A stretch of DNA of 64,000 bases from Mucilaginibacter pallidiroseus. Lineage in GTDB: Bacteria > Bacteroidota > Bacteroidia > Sphingobacteriales > Sphingobacteriaceae. Under the pieces are notes generated by a model, which saw only the letters and a program-made list of their open reading frames with translations, was not told the origin of the DNA and did not search any database. The stretch covers positions 186,001 through 250,000 of the forward strand of contig NZ_VOEJ01000004.1 in assembly GCF_007846085.1 (NCBI RefSeq), in the 5' to 3' direction. Made by a program: the position numbers and the translations under genes. Below, piece by piece: positions 7,379-15,679 of the stretch (position 1 is the first letter of the stretch; each line of letters begins with the position of its first letter).

Positions 7379-7415
7379 GTTAATTCGCTAATTCTATAAA
7401 TTCAGGTTCAGACAA
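7379..7415 (+). repeat. Intergenic direct repeat (TTCTATAA.TTC.GGTTCAGACAA), copy 1
   Basis: Begins TTAATTCGCTAA and continues AATTCTATAAATTCAGGTTC and AGACAA. It matches 47413-47458 in order and nearly in sequence; the second copy has 9 extra bases (ATTCTTTTA-like) in the middle. The right end overlaps the last codons and stop of the ubiD-like gene on the other strand. Confidence 0.6.
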
Positions 7416-9237
7416 TCCCATACAACTCTCCACCTTGCATACCCATGGCATCAACCAATTTCTCTACCTCCGGATCTTTTTCAAGTACGGGTGCATGATG
7501 TGGTTTAATGCGTGAATCAATGATGAGTGGGCCGTGGCAACCCCAGTGCTTATTTTCGGTAAAACTGTTGATGCCCTGTATATCGTGCGATGGGTTGCTC
7601 CGTGTAAAGGTAACCCATACCAGGTTATTGATGTTTTGAGCCGTAAAATCAGCATCGTTGCATAACACCATAAGGGGCAACCCGGTCAAGTCGGCCTCGG
7701 CAAAATGCTCTTGCAGTATCTCGAAGATCATCGGCATATCGCTTTGGCGAATGTTCTTGGGTATTTCAACAGCAAGCACGCCCGGCATAGCCATTTTATA
7801 ATTTACTATCGGCAGGGGCATTGTAAAGCCGGCAGGCAGTTCGGTCAAGAGTGTGCGCTTAATATCCCCCGCAACAGTAATAGCTACCTTGCTACCGCTG
7901 TTAAGGCCCTCGCCGCTATAGTCGAGCGTGTCTATCGTAGTACGCGTATGAAAATGCAGATCGCGGGTAAGATCTACACGTTCAAGGATATGTTTCAAAA
8001 ATGCCTCAATATCATTTACATCCAGCGCGGGGTTGTCTTCTTTAGCAGCAATAAAAAGGTATTTGGCAAGGCTAAGCTGGCCTTTACCTAATATATGGTT
8101 GGCAATAGTTATGATTTCCTGCGGATAACGCTCTTTAACATATGGTGTATAGCGCTCGCTGCCTATGGCAAACAAAAGCGGGTGTACCCCGGCGGCATCT
8201 ACCGCATTAACGGCATGCAGGCCAGGTATCTCTTTGGGTATTGCACTGCCTGTAATATCGTGTATAAGGGCGCCAAAGCTGGTATCTTCCTGCGGCGGGC
8301 GACCAACAACGGTAAAACTCCAAACCGCATCTTTACGGTGATAAACATTGTGCACCTTCATCAGCGGGAACAGGTGCGTTAGGCTGTAATAGCCCAGGTG
8401 GTCGCCAAAAGGGCCCTCTGGTTTATTGGCCATAGGGTCAACCGTGCCGGTTATCACAAAGTCGGCATCGGCAGAAATACAAAAGCCCTCGTCATCATAA
8501 AAATAACGGAAACGACGGTTACCTAATGCCCCTGCAAAAGTCATTTCAGATAGTCCCTCGGGCAGTGGCATTACAGCTGCAACAGGATGTGCAGGCGGGC
8601 CGCCTACAAATATGCTCACTTTTAGGGGCTGGCCTTTTGCATTGGCCTTGGTTTGGTGCACGCCAATACCGCGGTGTAATTGATAATGCAGGCCAATCTC
8701 TTTATCCTGCACGTAGTCGTTTCCGCCTAATTGTATGCGATACATTCCCAGGTTGGCATTCATAATGCCGGGCTTGTCTACATCTTCGGTGTATACCTGC
8801 GGCATGGTTACAAATGGGCCGCCATCTTTAATCCAGTTTACAATTTGCGGCAGCTCATGTATGCTTGTTTTCAGAAAGTTTTTTGGGCTTACCTTCATGG
8901 GCAGTGCAGATAGCGCAGTCATGGCCGAGCCCACGTACTTAAATGGGTTTTTGATGGCCTGTATAGGGTCATTCTTTACGTCAACCAATGTCTTGATCTG
9001 CTCCAGGGTATCGCGGAATATAAACCTCGACCGCTCGAGTGTGCCAAACAGGTTTGATACCGCCGGGAACTCGCTGCCCTTCACATTCTCAAATAAAATT
9101 GCCGGCCCCTCGTTTTCAAATACACGCAGGTGAATGGCCGCCATTTGCAGGTAGGGGTCAACCTCCTGTTTTATGCGGATAAGATGATTATGCTTTTCAA
9201 GATCGGCTATGCAGGCCTGTAAACTTTTGTAACCCAT
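7408..9237 (-). CDS. UbiD-family prenylated-FMN decarboxylase
   Basis: UbiD-type enzymes decarboxylate aromatic or unsaturated acids using prenylated FMN made by a UbiX partner; in bacteria they mainly serve quinone synthesis. The 609-residue protein starts MGYKSLQACIADLEKHNHLIRI and contains family blocks such as NLGMYRIQLGGNDYVQDKEIGLHYQLHRGIG, FVGGPPAHPVAAVMPLPEG and PEGPFGDHLGYY. It is longer than the roughly 490-residue E. coli UbiD, as is common in Bacteroidota. An upstream in-frame TTG exists at 9264, but the promoter at 9245-9252 lies between it and the ATG at 9237, so the ATG is chosen. No ubiX or other menaquinone gene is adjacent, so the substrate is unproven. Confidence 0.88.
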   Translation of the reverse strand: MGYKSLQACIADLEKHNHLIRIKQEVDPYLQMAAIHLRVFENEGPAILFENVKGSEFPAVSNLFGTLERSRFIFRDTLEQIKTLVDVKNDPIQAIKNPFKYVGSAMTALSALPMKVSPKNFLKTSIHELPQIVNWIKDGGPFVTMPQVYTEDVDKPGIMNANLGMYRIQLGGNDYVQDKEIGLHYQLHRGIGVHQTKANAKGQPLKVSIFVGGPPAHPVAAVMPLPEGLSEMTFAGALGNRRFRYFYDDEGFCISADADFVITGTVDPMANKPEGPFGDHLGYYSLTHLFPLMKVHNVYHRKDAVWSFTVVGRPPQEDTSFGALIHDITGSAIPKEIPGLHAVNAVDAAGVHPLLFAIGSERYTPYVKERYPQEIITIANHILGKGQLSLAKYLFIAAKEDNPALDVNDIEAFLKHILERVDLTRDLHFHTRTTIDTLDYSGEGLNSGSKVAITVAGDIKRTLLTELPAGFTMPLPIVNYKMAMPGVLAVEIPKNIRQSDMPMIFEILQEHFAEADLTGLPLMVLCNDADFTAQNINNLVWVTFTRSNPSHDIQGINSFTENKHWGCHGPLIIDSRIKPHHAPVLEKDPEVEKLVDAMGMQGGELYGIV

Positions 9238-9244
9238 TTGTGCC

Positions 9245-9252
9245 CAAAGATA
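9245..9252 (-). promoter_or_regulatory. Minus-7 element of the ubiD-like gene, predicting a near-leaderless mRNA
   Basis: TATCTTTG on the minus strand is a perfect TAnnTTTG. Only seven bases separate its last G from the ATG at 9237, so the transcript should begin within a few bases of the start codon. No good minus-33 TTTG is visible at the usual distance. Confidence 0.55.
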
Positions 9253-9346
9253 GGGTTTAGTCAAGTATTTAGTTTGCCCGAATGTTACGCGTATACCATA
9301 TTTTAAATTATCCTACCTTTACGGCTGTAACCATTATTTACCGGGT

Positions 9347-10183
9347 ATGTCTGTTCTGCTGTTTACGCTAATTATCCTTGTTGGGGCCTACTTTGCAGGG
9401 CTGCTTGGTTCACTTACCGGGCTTGGTGGTGGCGTTGTTATTATACCCTTGCTTACGTTATTGTTAGGGGTTGATATTCACTACGCCATAGGTGCATCGC
9501 TGGTTTCGGTAATTGCCACCTCGTCCGGCTCTGCGGCGGCTTACGTAAAGGAAGGTATCACCAACATAAGGCTTGGTATGTTCCTGGAAATTGCCACCAC
9601 CATTGGGGCATTAACCGGGGCGTTGTTAGCGGTTTATATCCCTACGCAATACATCGCAATTATTTTTGGCTTGATATTGATCTTTTCGGCGGCGATGTCG
9701 TTGCGTAAAAAGGCTTTGCAAATAGTAACAGAGCCGGGTTACCTTGCTACCAAACTGAAATTAAGCGGCAGCTATCCCCAAGCAAATGGTGTTGTTAACT
9801 ATAGCGTTACCAGGGTTGGCGGCGGCTTTTTCATGATGATGTTTGCAGGTGTTATATCAGGCTTGCTGGGCATTGGCTCGGGTGCACTAAAAGTTGTTGC
9901 TATGGACGGCATTATGCGCATCCCATTCAAAGTATCAACCACCACCAGTAACTTTATGATAGGGGTAACTGCTGCCGCCAGTGCTGTTGTTTACCTGCAA
10001 CGCGGCTATATCGACCCGGGTTTGTCTATGCCGGTGGTGATAGGCGTTTTGTTGGGTGCCATGACAGGTTCAAAAATTTTGGTTAATACCGGCTCGTCCC
10101 GCTGGTTGCGTTGGGTGTTTGCCGTAGTAGTTACCTTTTTAGCGGGGCAAATGATTTATAACGGCGTTACGGGGAAGATTTAA
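9347..10183 (+). CDS. TauE/SafE-family membrane permease
   Basis: A 278-residue integral membrane protein with about eight hydrophobic segments in two related halves. Each half holds a glycine-rich motif typical of the family: GSLTGLGGGVVIIPLLTLLLG near residue 21-41 and a second ISGLLGIGSGALKVVAMD near 170-187. The family (UPF0721) exports sulfite, sulfoacetate and similar organosulfur anions. A weak promoter element TACCTTTA lies at 9314-9321, back to back with the ubiD-like promoter on the other strand. The substrate cannot be inferred from the neighbours. Confidence 0.85.
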   Translation: MSVLLFTLIILVGAYFAGLLGSLTGLGGGVVIIPLLTLLLGVDIHYAIGASLVSVIATSSGSAAAYVKEGITNIRLGMFLEIATTIGALTGALLAVYIPTQYIAIIFGLILIFSAAMSLRKKALQIVTEPGYLATKLKLSGSYPQANGVVNYSVTRVGGGFFMMMFAGVISGLLGIGSGALKVVAMDGIMRIPFKVSTTTSNFMIGVTAAASAVVYLQRGYIDPGLSMPVVIGVLLGAMTGSKILVNTGSSRWLRWVFAVVVTFLAGQMIYNGVTGKI

Positions 10184-10252
10184 AGTCAAAAGTCAAAATT
10201 AAAAAGTAGCAACTACTAATAACTGTTAACTAATTTTTACTCACTAAAAGCG

Positions 10253-11482
10253 ATGAAACGCCTATTGTCCAATCTTACTTTCCAGGTTATACTGGCCATT
10301 ATATTGGGTGTGCTGGTAGGCTTATATTTTAAAGGATTTGCACCTACTGCGCAACTTATCAGCCAAACTTTCATCAGCCTGATAACAATGCTGATTGCAC
10401 CTATAATATTTTTTACGATAGTGCTGGGTATTGCCGGCATGAGCGACATGAAAAAGGTTGGCCGCGTAGGTGGTAAAGCACTCTTATATTTTGAGTTAGT
10501 AACAACCCTGGCCCTGGTGATAGGTGTTACGGTAGCGAACATCATAAAGCCTGGTGCAAACTTTATTAACAACCATGTTAAGGTTGATGCAGGCAAGCTT
10601 GCGGGCTACGAAAAGGCTGCTGCCGAAATGAAATGGGGCGATTTTATTGCGCACATAGTACCGCATAATATCTTCGAGTCGTTTGCCAAGGGTGATATTT
10701 TGCAGATCCTGTTCTTTGCCATATTGTTTGGCTTTGGCCTGAGCAGGACGGGGCAGGCAGGGCAATCGCTTATTGCTACTTTTGATAAGCTATCGAAAGT
10801 GTTTTTCAATATCATGAAGATTGTGATGCGGGTAGCCCCGCTCGGCGCTTTTGGCGGGATGGCCTACACCATCAGCACTTACGGACTTGCTACCCTTAAA
10901 CCACTGGCACTGCTCATGGGCTCGGTGTACCTAACCATGAGCCTGTTCATTTTTGTAGTATTAAACCTAATTGCGTATTTCTTCAAATTAAGCTTGTGGA
11001 AATACCTTAAACATATAAAAGAGGAAATACTGATCGTATTAGGCACATCATCGTCGGAGTCGGCACTGCCGGGGATGATGGAGAAATTGGAAAAGTTTGG
11101 CTGCTCAAAATCGGTTGTTGGCTTGGTTATTCCTACTGGATATTCCTTTAACCTGGACGGCACTACCATTTATCTGTCTATGTCAACCATATTTTTGGCG
11201 CAGGTATTTAAGGTCGATCTTTCTATCGAGCAACAGTTAACCATTATCGGCATCCTCATGATTACATCCAAAGGTGCAGCAGGTGTTACCGGTAGCGGCT
11301 TTATTGTGTTAACCTCTACACTCGCGGCCATAAAAGTTATTCCTGTTGAGGGGGTAGCCATATTATTAGGCGTAGACAGGTTTATGAGCGAAGCACGCGC
11401 TATTACAAATGTTATAGGCAATGGTGTTGCTACAATTGTGGTAGCGAAAAGCGAGGGGGAATTTAGCCCCCCGGCCTCCTGA
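10253..11482 (+). CDS. Dicarboxylate/amino acid:cation symporter (DctA-like)
   Basis: DAACS-family secondary transporter with about eight helices and two re-entrant loops. Family signatures are present: the serine-rich loop GTSSSESALPGMMEKLEKFG, the NMDGT-equivalent GYSFNLDGTTIYLS, the second hairpin TSKGAAGVTGSGFIVL, and GVDRFMSEARAITNVIGNG near the C-terminus. The DRFMSEAR...NGVATIVVAK version of the last motif is that of C4-dicarboxylate carriers rather than glutamate carriers, so succinate, fumarate or malate uptake is likely. At 409 residues it has a short C-terminal tail. The spacer before it holds short repeated words (AGTCAAAAGTCAAAATT). Confidence 0.9.
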   Translation: MKRLLSNLTFQVILAIILGVLVGLYFKGFAPTAQLISQTFISLITMLIAPIIFFTIVLGIAGMSDMKKVGRVGGKALLYFELVTTLALVIGVTVANIIKPGANFINNHVKVDAGKLAGYEKAAAEMKWGDFIAHIVPHNIFESFAKGDILQILFFAILFGFGLSRTGQAGQSLIATFDKLSKVFFNIMKIVMRVAPLGAFGGMAYTISTYGLATLKPLALLMGSVYLTMSLFIFVVLNLIAYFFKLSLWKYLKHIKEEILIVLGTSSSESALPGMMEKLEKFGCSKSVVGLVIPTGYSFNLDGTTIYLSMSTIFLAQVFKVDLSIEQQLTIIGILMITSKGAAGVTGSGFIVLTSTLAAIKVIPVEGVAILLGVDRFMSEARAITNVIGNGVATIVVAKSEGEFSPPAS

Positions 11483-11510
11483 AGGGGAGTAGAAGTTGAC
11501 GATGAATCAC

Positions 11511-12278
11511 TTACTCTAATGATTGTCCAGGCTTCAGCATTACAGGCAAGTCATCTAAACGGGTTGCACTTACTTTAGATTTTTCGAGGTTGGTTTTGAT
11601 GTACCGCACCAGGTCGTAATCGTTTAGCTTGTCGAGCACGGCAGGAGTGGGCCTGTATGCACTCATAAAGTTATCGAGCGAATCGCCTTTTAAATGGCTT
11701 ATGCTTGCCACCAGGGCTTTGTTGAAACGTGCGCTCACATGGCTCTCACGTTCATCGCGCAGTAGGGTTTGCTGCAACTTGTAATTAGGATCGCGCTTTT
11801 TTGTAAGTGCCTTATAAAGCTGGGTTACATTGATAGACATCACTGCAAAGGGCACGTATTGTGATGGTGCCAAAAATATCTCATTAAAACGCGGCCCCCT
11901 GAAGTTGAATTGTTTGGCATACTCCTTACGTAAATTTACCGAATCACGGTAGTGGTTTCTCTGAGCTGTTATGGTTACTTCGCCAAGTTGCCTGTATGCA
12001 GGTTCCATGGTAATAAGCCTTTGCTGGCTGCCCCAATTGGTAACAGGTAGGTTAAGGGGTTTGTAGCCCATCAGGTTTATCTTTACTGTATCATTAGACA
12101 AAGCCTTCAGGCTAAAACCGCCGTCTTCATTTGTGAAAGCGCTTGCCGAGTTGGTTGCCACGAGCACATAAGGAATAGCTTCTCTTGTGTTTGCGTCGAT
12201 CAATCGCCCGCTAATTTGCTGTGCAAACGTATTTTGAGAGAGAAAAAACAGGAAGGATATAAATAAAAACTGTTTCAT
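11511..12278 (-). CDS. Secreted CarboxypepD_reg-like domain protein
   Basis: From the ATG at 12278 the protein is 255 residues and begins with a signal peptide (MKQFLFISFLFFLSQNTFAQ). A carboxypeptidase regulatory-like beta-sandwich follows (QISGRLIDANTREAIPYVLVATNSASAF, then TNEDGGFSLKAL), as in the N-terminus of many Bacteroidota outer-membrane proteins. The remaining 150 residues are helical and unrecognized. No barrel is attached. The start codon lies in one arm of a 14-bp inverted repeat (12267-12324), so translation may be controlled by RNA structure. An earlier in-frame ATG (12290) falls in the loop of that hairpin and would add MLP. Confidence 0.7.
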   Translation of the reverse strand: MKQFLFISFLFFLSQNTFAQQISGRLIDANTREAIPYVLVATNSASAFTNEDGGFSLKALSNDTVKINLMGYKPLNLPVTNWGSQQRLITMEPAYRQLGEVTITAQRNHYRDSVNLRKEYAKQFNFRGPRFNEIFLAPSQYVPFAVMSINVTQLYKALTKKRDPNYKLQQTLLRDERESHVSARFNKALVASISHLKGDSLDNFMSAYRPTPAVLDKLNDYDLVRYIKTNLEKSKVSATRLDDLPVMLKPGQSLE

Positions 12279-12324
12279 CGGCAGCATAAAACTAAAGGCT
12301 TTACGGTTGACGATGAAACAGTTT
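12267..12324 (-). promoter_or_regulatory. Inverted repeat burying the start codon of the CarboxypepD_reg-like gene
   Basis: AAACTGTTTCATCG at 12267-12280 and CGATGAAACAGTTT at 12311-12324 are perfect 14-base complements separated by 30 bases. In the minus-strand mRNA the ATG at 12278 would sit inside the stem. The loop carries a second in-frame ATG. This looks like a translation-control hairpin, though a protein-binding dyad or a small inverted duplication is possible. Confidence 0.55.
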
Positions 12325-12368
12325 AACAAACTTTAACAGAACGTGTTTTTAGGAGCCGGTAATAACGT

Positions 12369-13370
12369 TCATTTACAAATGATAGTCAACTTTTTTGTAT
12401 AGTCCGGATTAAGCGGCTCATTGGTTTGGGCCAGCCTTTGCGAACCTACGTTGGCCGGGCAGGCAATGCCTTTCGTAGCATCATAAACCAAGTCGGTGCC
12501 TTTATCTATTAACTCTTTGGGCACATAAACCTGCACCCGTGTAACAGAATATCCACTCGGGAAATATCTAACATAGTACCCTTGCGGATGCAGTGACCAT
12601 ATGCCCGATGGTACTTCGGGATCTGGTTGGGGGGCTATGCCAGCTATAATGGCGTATTTCTCCATTTCCTCGTAAGATGAGCTGCCTGATGATGCCAGCC
12701 TGCGGATATTGTTCTCGGCTTCGAAAACTGCTTGTACTGCCGATGGAAGCTGATCTTTAGCCTTGATCATGACGCTTTGCGGTAGTACACCTAACGCCCC
12801 GCCCTCAAGCATTAATAACTCTTGCGCAGACAGCAGCGTGGTTGCCGTCAACTTAAGGTCGGTGCCCATATCTGCAAATTTTGTACGGGCAATTATTGCC
12901 CAAAGCAAAATTTGTATATCGTGTTGCTTAACTTCCGGATGCTTTTCGGCATGCTTCAATATCAATATAACTACCTCACTTTTTGGGCCCAGTACCGGTG
13001 CAAGCATGTAACCGTCGCCACTGCTTGGTCCACGTGTTCCGGCATGCAGGCAGTAACTTTTATTTATCATTTCGTAAAAGCCGGCGCATAGTTTGAAGCC
13101 GCCGTCAGGCGCTTTGGGCAATAAGTATAAAGGCTGCGGTGTTTGCCCTTCGGTAAAGCTGGGAGGTTTTGATCCTTTTTTGTCCACATCCTTAAAACTG
13201 GTAGTGATAGCTTGTGGTTGTTTCAGGATTTTATTTAGCCCCCCGCCCGATACCATTTCTGTCCCCTTATCCAGCAGCTTCTTTCCAAAACTGCCAAACT
13301 GCGCTTTTGCTGATACAGATGTAGCAAGGGCAAAAGCAATGCTTAAAATAAAAATTTTGTGATGTTTCAT
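12369..13370 (-). CDS. Secreted protein of unknown function
   Basis: A 333-residue protein with a clear signal peptide (MKHHKIFILSIAFALATSVSAKAQ). I do not recognize a named domain. The middle part looks conserved: an FKLCAGFYEMINKSYCLHAGT segment, then GPSSGDGYMLAPVLGP and a helical HPEVKQHDIQILLWAIIART. Two cysteines in the C-terminal quarter (IACPANVG, TIICK) may form a disulfide. It shares strand with the preceding CarboxypepD_reg-like gene 91 bases away, so they may be co-transcribed. Cleavage after AKAQ predicts a periplasmic or exported product; there is no lipobox and no barrel. Confidence 0.65.
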   Translation of the reverse strand: MKHHKIFILSIAFALATSVSAKAQFGSFGKKLLDKGTEMVSGGGLNKILKQPQAITTSFKDVDKKGSKPPSFTEGQTPQPLYLLPKAPDGGFKLCAGFYEMINKSYCLHAGTRGPSSGDGYMLAPVLGPKSEVVILILKHAEKHPEVKQHDIQILLWAIIARTKFADMGTDLKLTATTLLSAQELLMLEGGALGVLPQSVMIKAKDQLPSAVQAVFEAENNIRRLASSGSSSYEEMEKYAIIAGIAPQPDPEVPSGIWSLHPQGYYVRYFPSGYSVTRVQVYVPKELIDKGTDLVYDATKGIACPANVGSQRLAQTNEPLNPDYTKKLTIICK

Positions 13371-13441
13371 ATAATCGATAGGTGTAAGTGCCCGGCTAAT
13401 TTAATTAAAAGTTGTTAACACACAGTTAAGGTAGAAAGTTC

Positions 13442-13456
13442 CGCGAAAATTTCGCG
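13442..13456. promoter_or_regulatory. Palindromic dyad in the sucD upstream region
   Basis: CGCGAAA-A-TTTCGCG is a perfect 7-base dyad in the 296-base divergent spacer between the secreted-protein gene and sucD. It is a plausible operator for either gene. The rest of the spacer shows only the sucD promoter element. Confidence 0.3.
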
Positions 13457-13638
13457 AAAGCCCGGAAAGCACCTTAAACCAATTTGTGACTATAAAGCCA
13501 CCGCTGATGTTTAAGAAGCTAATCCCGAATTTGCTGGCGCTGTAATTGACCCGGCTTTGAATAATTAATACAGCTTATACCTTAATTGTAATTTTTGAAA
13601 AAAAAACTTGCCGAACAGGGATAGGGAGATTTTTTTTT

Positions 13639-13646
13639 TAGCTTTG
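13639..13646 (+). promoter_or_regulatory. Minus-7 promoter element of sucD
   Basis: TAGCTTTG is a perfect TAnnTTTG placed 20 bases before the ATG of sucD, after a T tract. No TTTG minus-33 box is visible at the usual spacing. Confidence 0.55.
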
Positions 13647-13666
13647 CCATACTAAATCAAAAGCCG

Positions 13667-14542
13667 ATGAGCGTTCTCGTAAACAAAGATTCTAAAGTTA
13701 TTGTACAAGGTTTCACAGGCAAAGAGGGTAGCTACCATGCCGAGCAAATGATTGCGTATGGCACCCAGCTTGTTGGAGGTGTTACACCTGGTAAAGGTGG
13801 ACAAACCCATTTAGACAGACCGGTTTTTAACACAGTTAAAGATGCTGTGGTTGAAACAGGTGCTGATGTATCTATCATATTTGTACCCCCTGCGTTTGGT
13901 GCTGATGCCATTATGGAAGCAGCAGAAGCAGGCATTAAGGTTATTGTTTGTATTACAGAAGGTATCCCTACAAAGGATATGATTGCTGTTAAAGAATATC
14001 TTGCCGACAAGGATGCCCGTTTAATTGGCCCTAACTGCCCCGGCGTTATCACTGCCGATGAAGCTAAAATTGGTATTATGCCTGGTTTTATCTTCAAAAA
14101 AGGTAATGTTGGTGTAGTTTCAAAATCTGGTACGCTTACTTATGAAGCGGTTGACCAGGTTGTTAAAGCTGGTTTAGGTATCACTACCGCTATTGGTATC
14201 GGTGGCGACCCTATTATTGGTACACCAACCAAAGAAGCGGTTGAAATGCTGATGAACGATCCTGAAACACATGGTATCATCATGATTGGTGAAATTGGTG
14301 GTGGCATGGAAGCAGAAGCAGCCCGTTGGATCAAAGAAAATGGCACCAAACCGGTTGTAGGCTTTATTGCCGGCCAAACAGCGCCTCCGGGCCGCCGCAT
14401 GGGTCACGCAGGTGCTATTGTTGGTGGTGCCGATGATACAGCTGCTGCTAAAATGAAGATCATGCGCGAGTGCGGTATTCGTGTTGTTGAATCGCCTGCT
14501 GAAATTGGCGCTGCAATGGCAGAAGAGTTAGCGAAGAAATAA
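13667..14542 (+). CDS. sucD: Succinyl-CoA ligase, alpha subunit
   Basis: Substrate-level phosphorylation step of the TCA cycle, acting with SucC. The 291-residue protein has an N-terminal CoA-binding Rossmann domain ([19 protein letters not shown], residues about 10-28), the LIGPNCPGV motif, [11 protein letters not shown] and the phosphorylated histidine in RRMGHAGAI (H247). Length is typical. sucC is not in the window, so the two subunits are encoded apart, as is common in this phylum. A terminator follows 26 bases after the stop. Confidence 0.97.
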   Translation: MSVLVNKDSKVIVQGFTGKEGSYHAEQMIAYGTQLVGGVTPGKGGQTHLDRPVFNTVKDAVVETGADVSIIFVPPAFGADAIMEAAEAGIKVIVCITEGIPTKDMIAVKEYLADKDARLIGPNCPGVITADEAKIGIMPGFIFKKGNVGVVSKSGTLTYEAVDQVVKAGLGITTAIGIGGDPIIGTPTKEAVEMLMNDPETHGIIMIGEIGGGMEAEAARWIKENGTKPVVGFIAGQTAPPGRRMGHAGAIVGGADDTAAAKMKIMRECGIRVVESPAEIGAAMAEELAKK

Positions 14543-14568
14543 GTTGAATCATTTAGAATATAATATTT

Positions 14569-14600
14569 AAAATCCTGGCCTCGGCCGGGATTTTTTGTTT
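14569..14600 (+). terminator. Intrinsic terminator of sucD
   Basis: Stem AATCCTGGCC (14571-14580) with GGCCGGGATT (14583-14592), a two-base TC gap that would open to a small loop, then TTTTGTTT. Confidence 0.85.
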
Positions 14601-14638
14601 ATAGTCGCTTCCACAGCTCAGCCTGACGCAAGCAAACT

Positions 14639-14758
14639 GGTCATGCTGAACTTGTTTCAGCATCCCACATGCTAACATGATGAGATGCCGATATGCATCG
14701 GCATGACAGAAAATTAGTCGCCACCTCATAAAGTCTTCGACATGCTCAGACTGACACT
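14639..14758. repeat. Palindromic intergenic repeats between sucD and fabG
   Basis: GGTCATGCTGAACTTGTTTC at 14639 pairs with a matching right end GGCATGAC at 14700-14707, and GCATC/GATGC pair inside. A second fragment at 14732-14758 (TCTTCGACATGCTCAGACTG) repeats the theme. The left end resembles the dapA-flanking copies (GTCATGCTGA), so this is a diverged member of the same palindromic family. Confidence 0.6.
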
Positions 14759-14770
14759 GCTTTAAAAGCA

Positions 14771-14807
14771 AAAAAGTCAAAAGCCGCATAAGGGCTTTTG
14801 ACTTTTT
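14771..14807. terminator. Bidirectional terminator between sucD and fabG
   Basis: A perfect 15-bp stem (AAAAAGTCAAAAGCC with GGCTTTTGACTTTTT) and a 7-base loop sits 23 bases past the fabG stop codon. The A/T tracts on both sides suit either strand. Confidence 0.8.
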
Positions 14808-14829
14808 AATTTTGATTTTTTGAGTTATC

Positions 14830-15573
14830 TTATAACATACCACCGTCTACAGGGATAACCTGGCCGGTAATATAGGTTGCCATGTCTGACGCCAGGAAAA
14901 CGCAGGCGTTTGCTACATCTTCCGGTTCGCCGGCACGCTTAAGCGGGATAGCTGCTGCCCAGCCTTCAACTACTTTAGGGTCCAACACATCGGTCATTTC
15001 GGTGCGGATAAAGCCTGGTGCAACCACATTGGTACGGATGTTACGTGAGCCCAACTCTTTAGCAACGGATTTAGAGAAACCAATAATACCTGCCTTTGAA
15101 GCTGCATAGTTGGCTTGGCCGGCATTGCCTTGTACACCTACTACTGAGCTCATGTTGATAAACACGCCTGCGCGGTTTTTCATCATGATCTTGGATGCAG
15201 CTTTGGTAACGTTGAAGATAGATTTCAGGTTTACTTCGAGCACATCATCCCATTGCTCTTCGGTCATGCGCATTAGCAGGCCGTCTTTGGTGATACCTGC
15301 GTTGTTCACTACTATATGCAAAGTGCCGAAGTCGGCAACTATATCATTTACCAATTTTTCGGCTTCATCAAACTTTGATGCATCGCTGCGGTAACCTTTT
15401 ACCTGCGTGCCAAAGCTCTGCAGTTCCTGCTCAAGCGCCTGGCCTTTTTCTACAGATGATAAATAGGTAAAGGCAACATTGGCGCCCTGCTCGGCAAATT
15501 TTTCAGCTATTTTGCGGCCTATGCCTTTTGACGCACCGGTTATCAGCGCGGTTTTTCCTTCAAGTAATTTCAT
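14830..15573 (-). CDS. fabG: 3-oxoacyl-[acyl-carrier-protein] reductase
   Basis: NADPH-dependent reductase of fatty acid elongation, a classical short-chain dehydrogenase. In 247 residues it shows the cofactor motif ITGASKGIG (11-19), NNAG (90-93), the catalytic Ser in INMSS (S143) and the YxxxK pair in NYAASK (Y156, K160), plus VVAPGFIRTEMTD after the catalytic helix. It ends with TGQVIPVDGGML as is usual. It is not next to other fab genes, so housekeeping FabG is likely but a specialized SDR cannot be excluded. Confidence 0.9.
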   Translation of the reverse strand: MKLLEGKTALITGASKGIGRKIAEKFAEQGANVAFTYLSSVEKGQALEQELQSFGTQVKGYRSDASKFDEAEKLVNDIVADFGTLHIVVNNAGITKDGLLMRMTEEQWDDVLEVNLKSIFNVTKAASKIMMKNRAGVFINMSSVVGVQGNAGQANYAASKAGIIGFSKSVAKELGSRNIRTNVVAPGFIRTEMTDVLDPKVVEGWAAAIPLKRAGEPEDVANACVFLASDMATYITGQVIPVDGGML

Positions 15574-15679
15574 AATTTAAGTATGATTTGCTGGCCGTGA
15601 AGATAGGGATTTTTGCAGAAGCGCGAAAACCACTAATCTGTTTTGGTAGGTAAGCTTTTGGTTATAGTGGGGGATGGGA

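Noticed and set aside
14553..14843. 96-residue minus-strand frame between sucD and fabG
   Set aside because: It is composed of the sucD terminator, palindromic repeats and another terminator.
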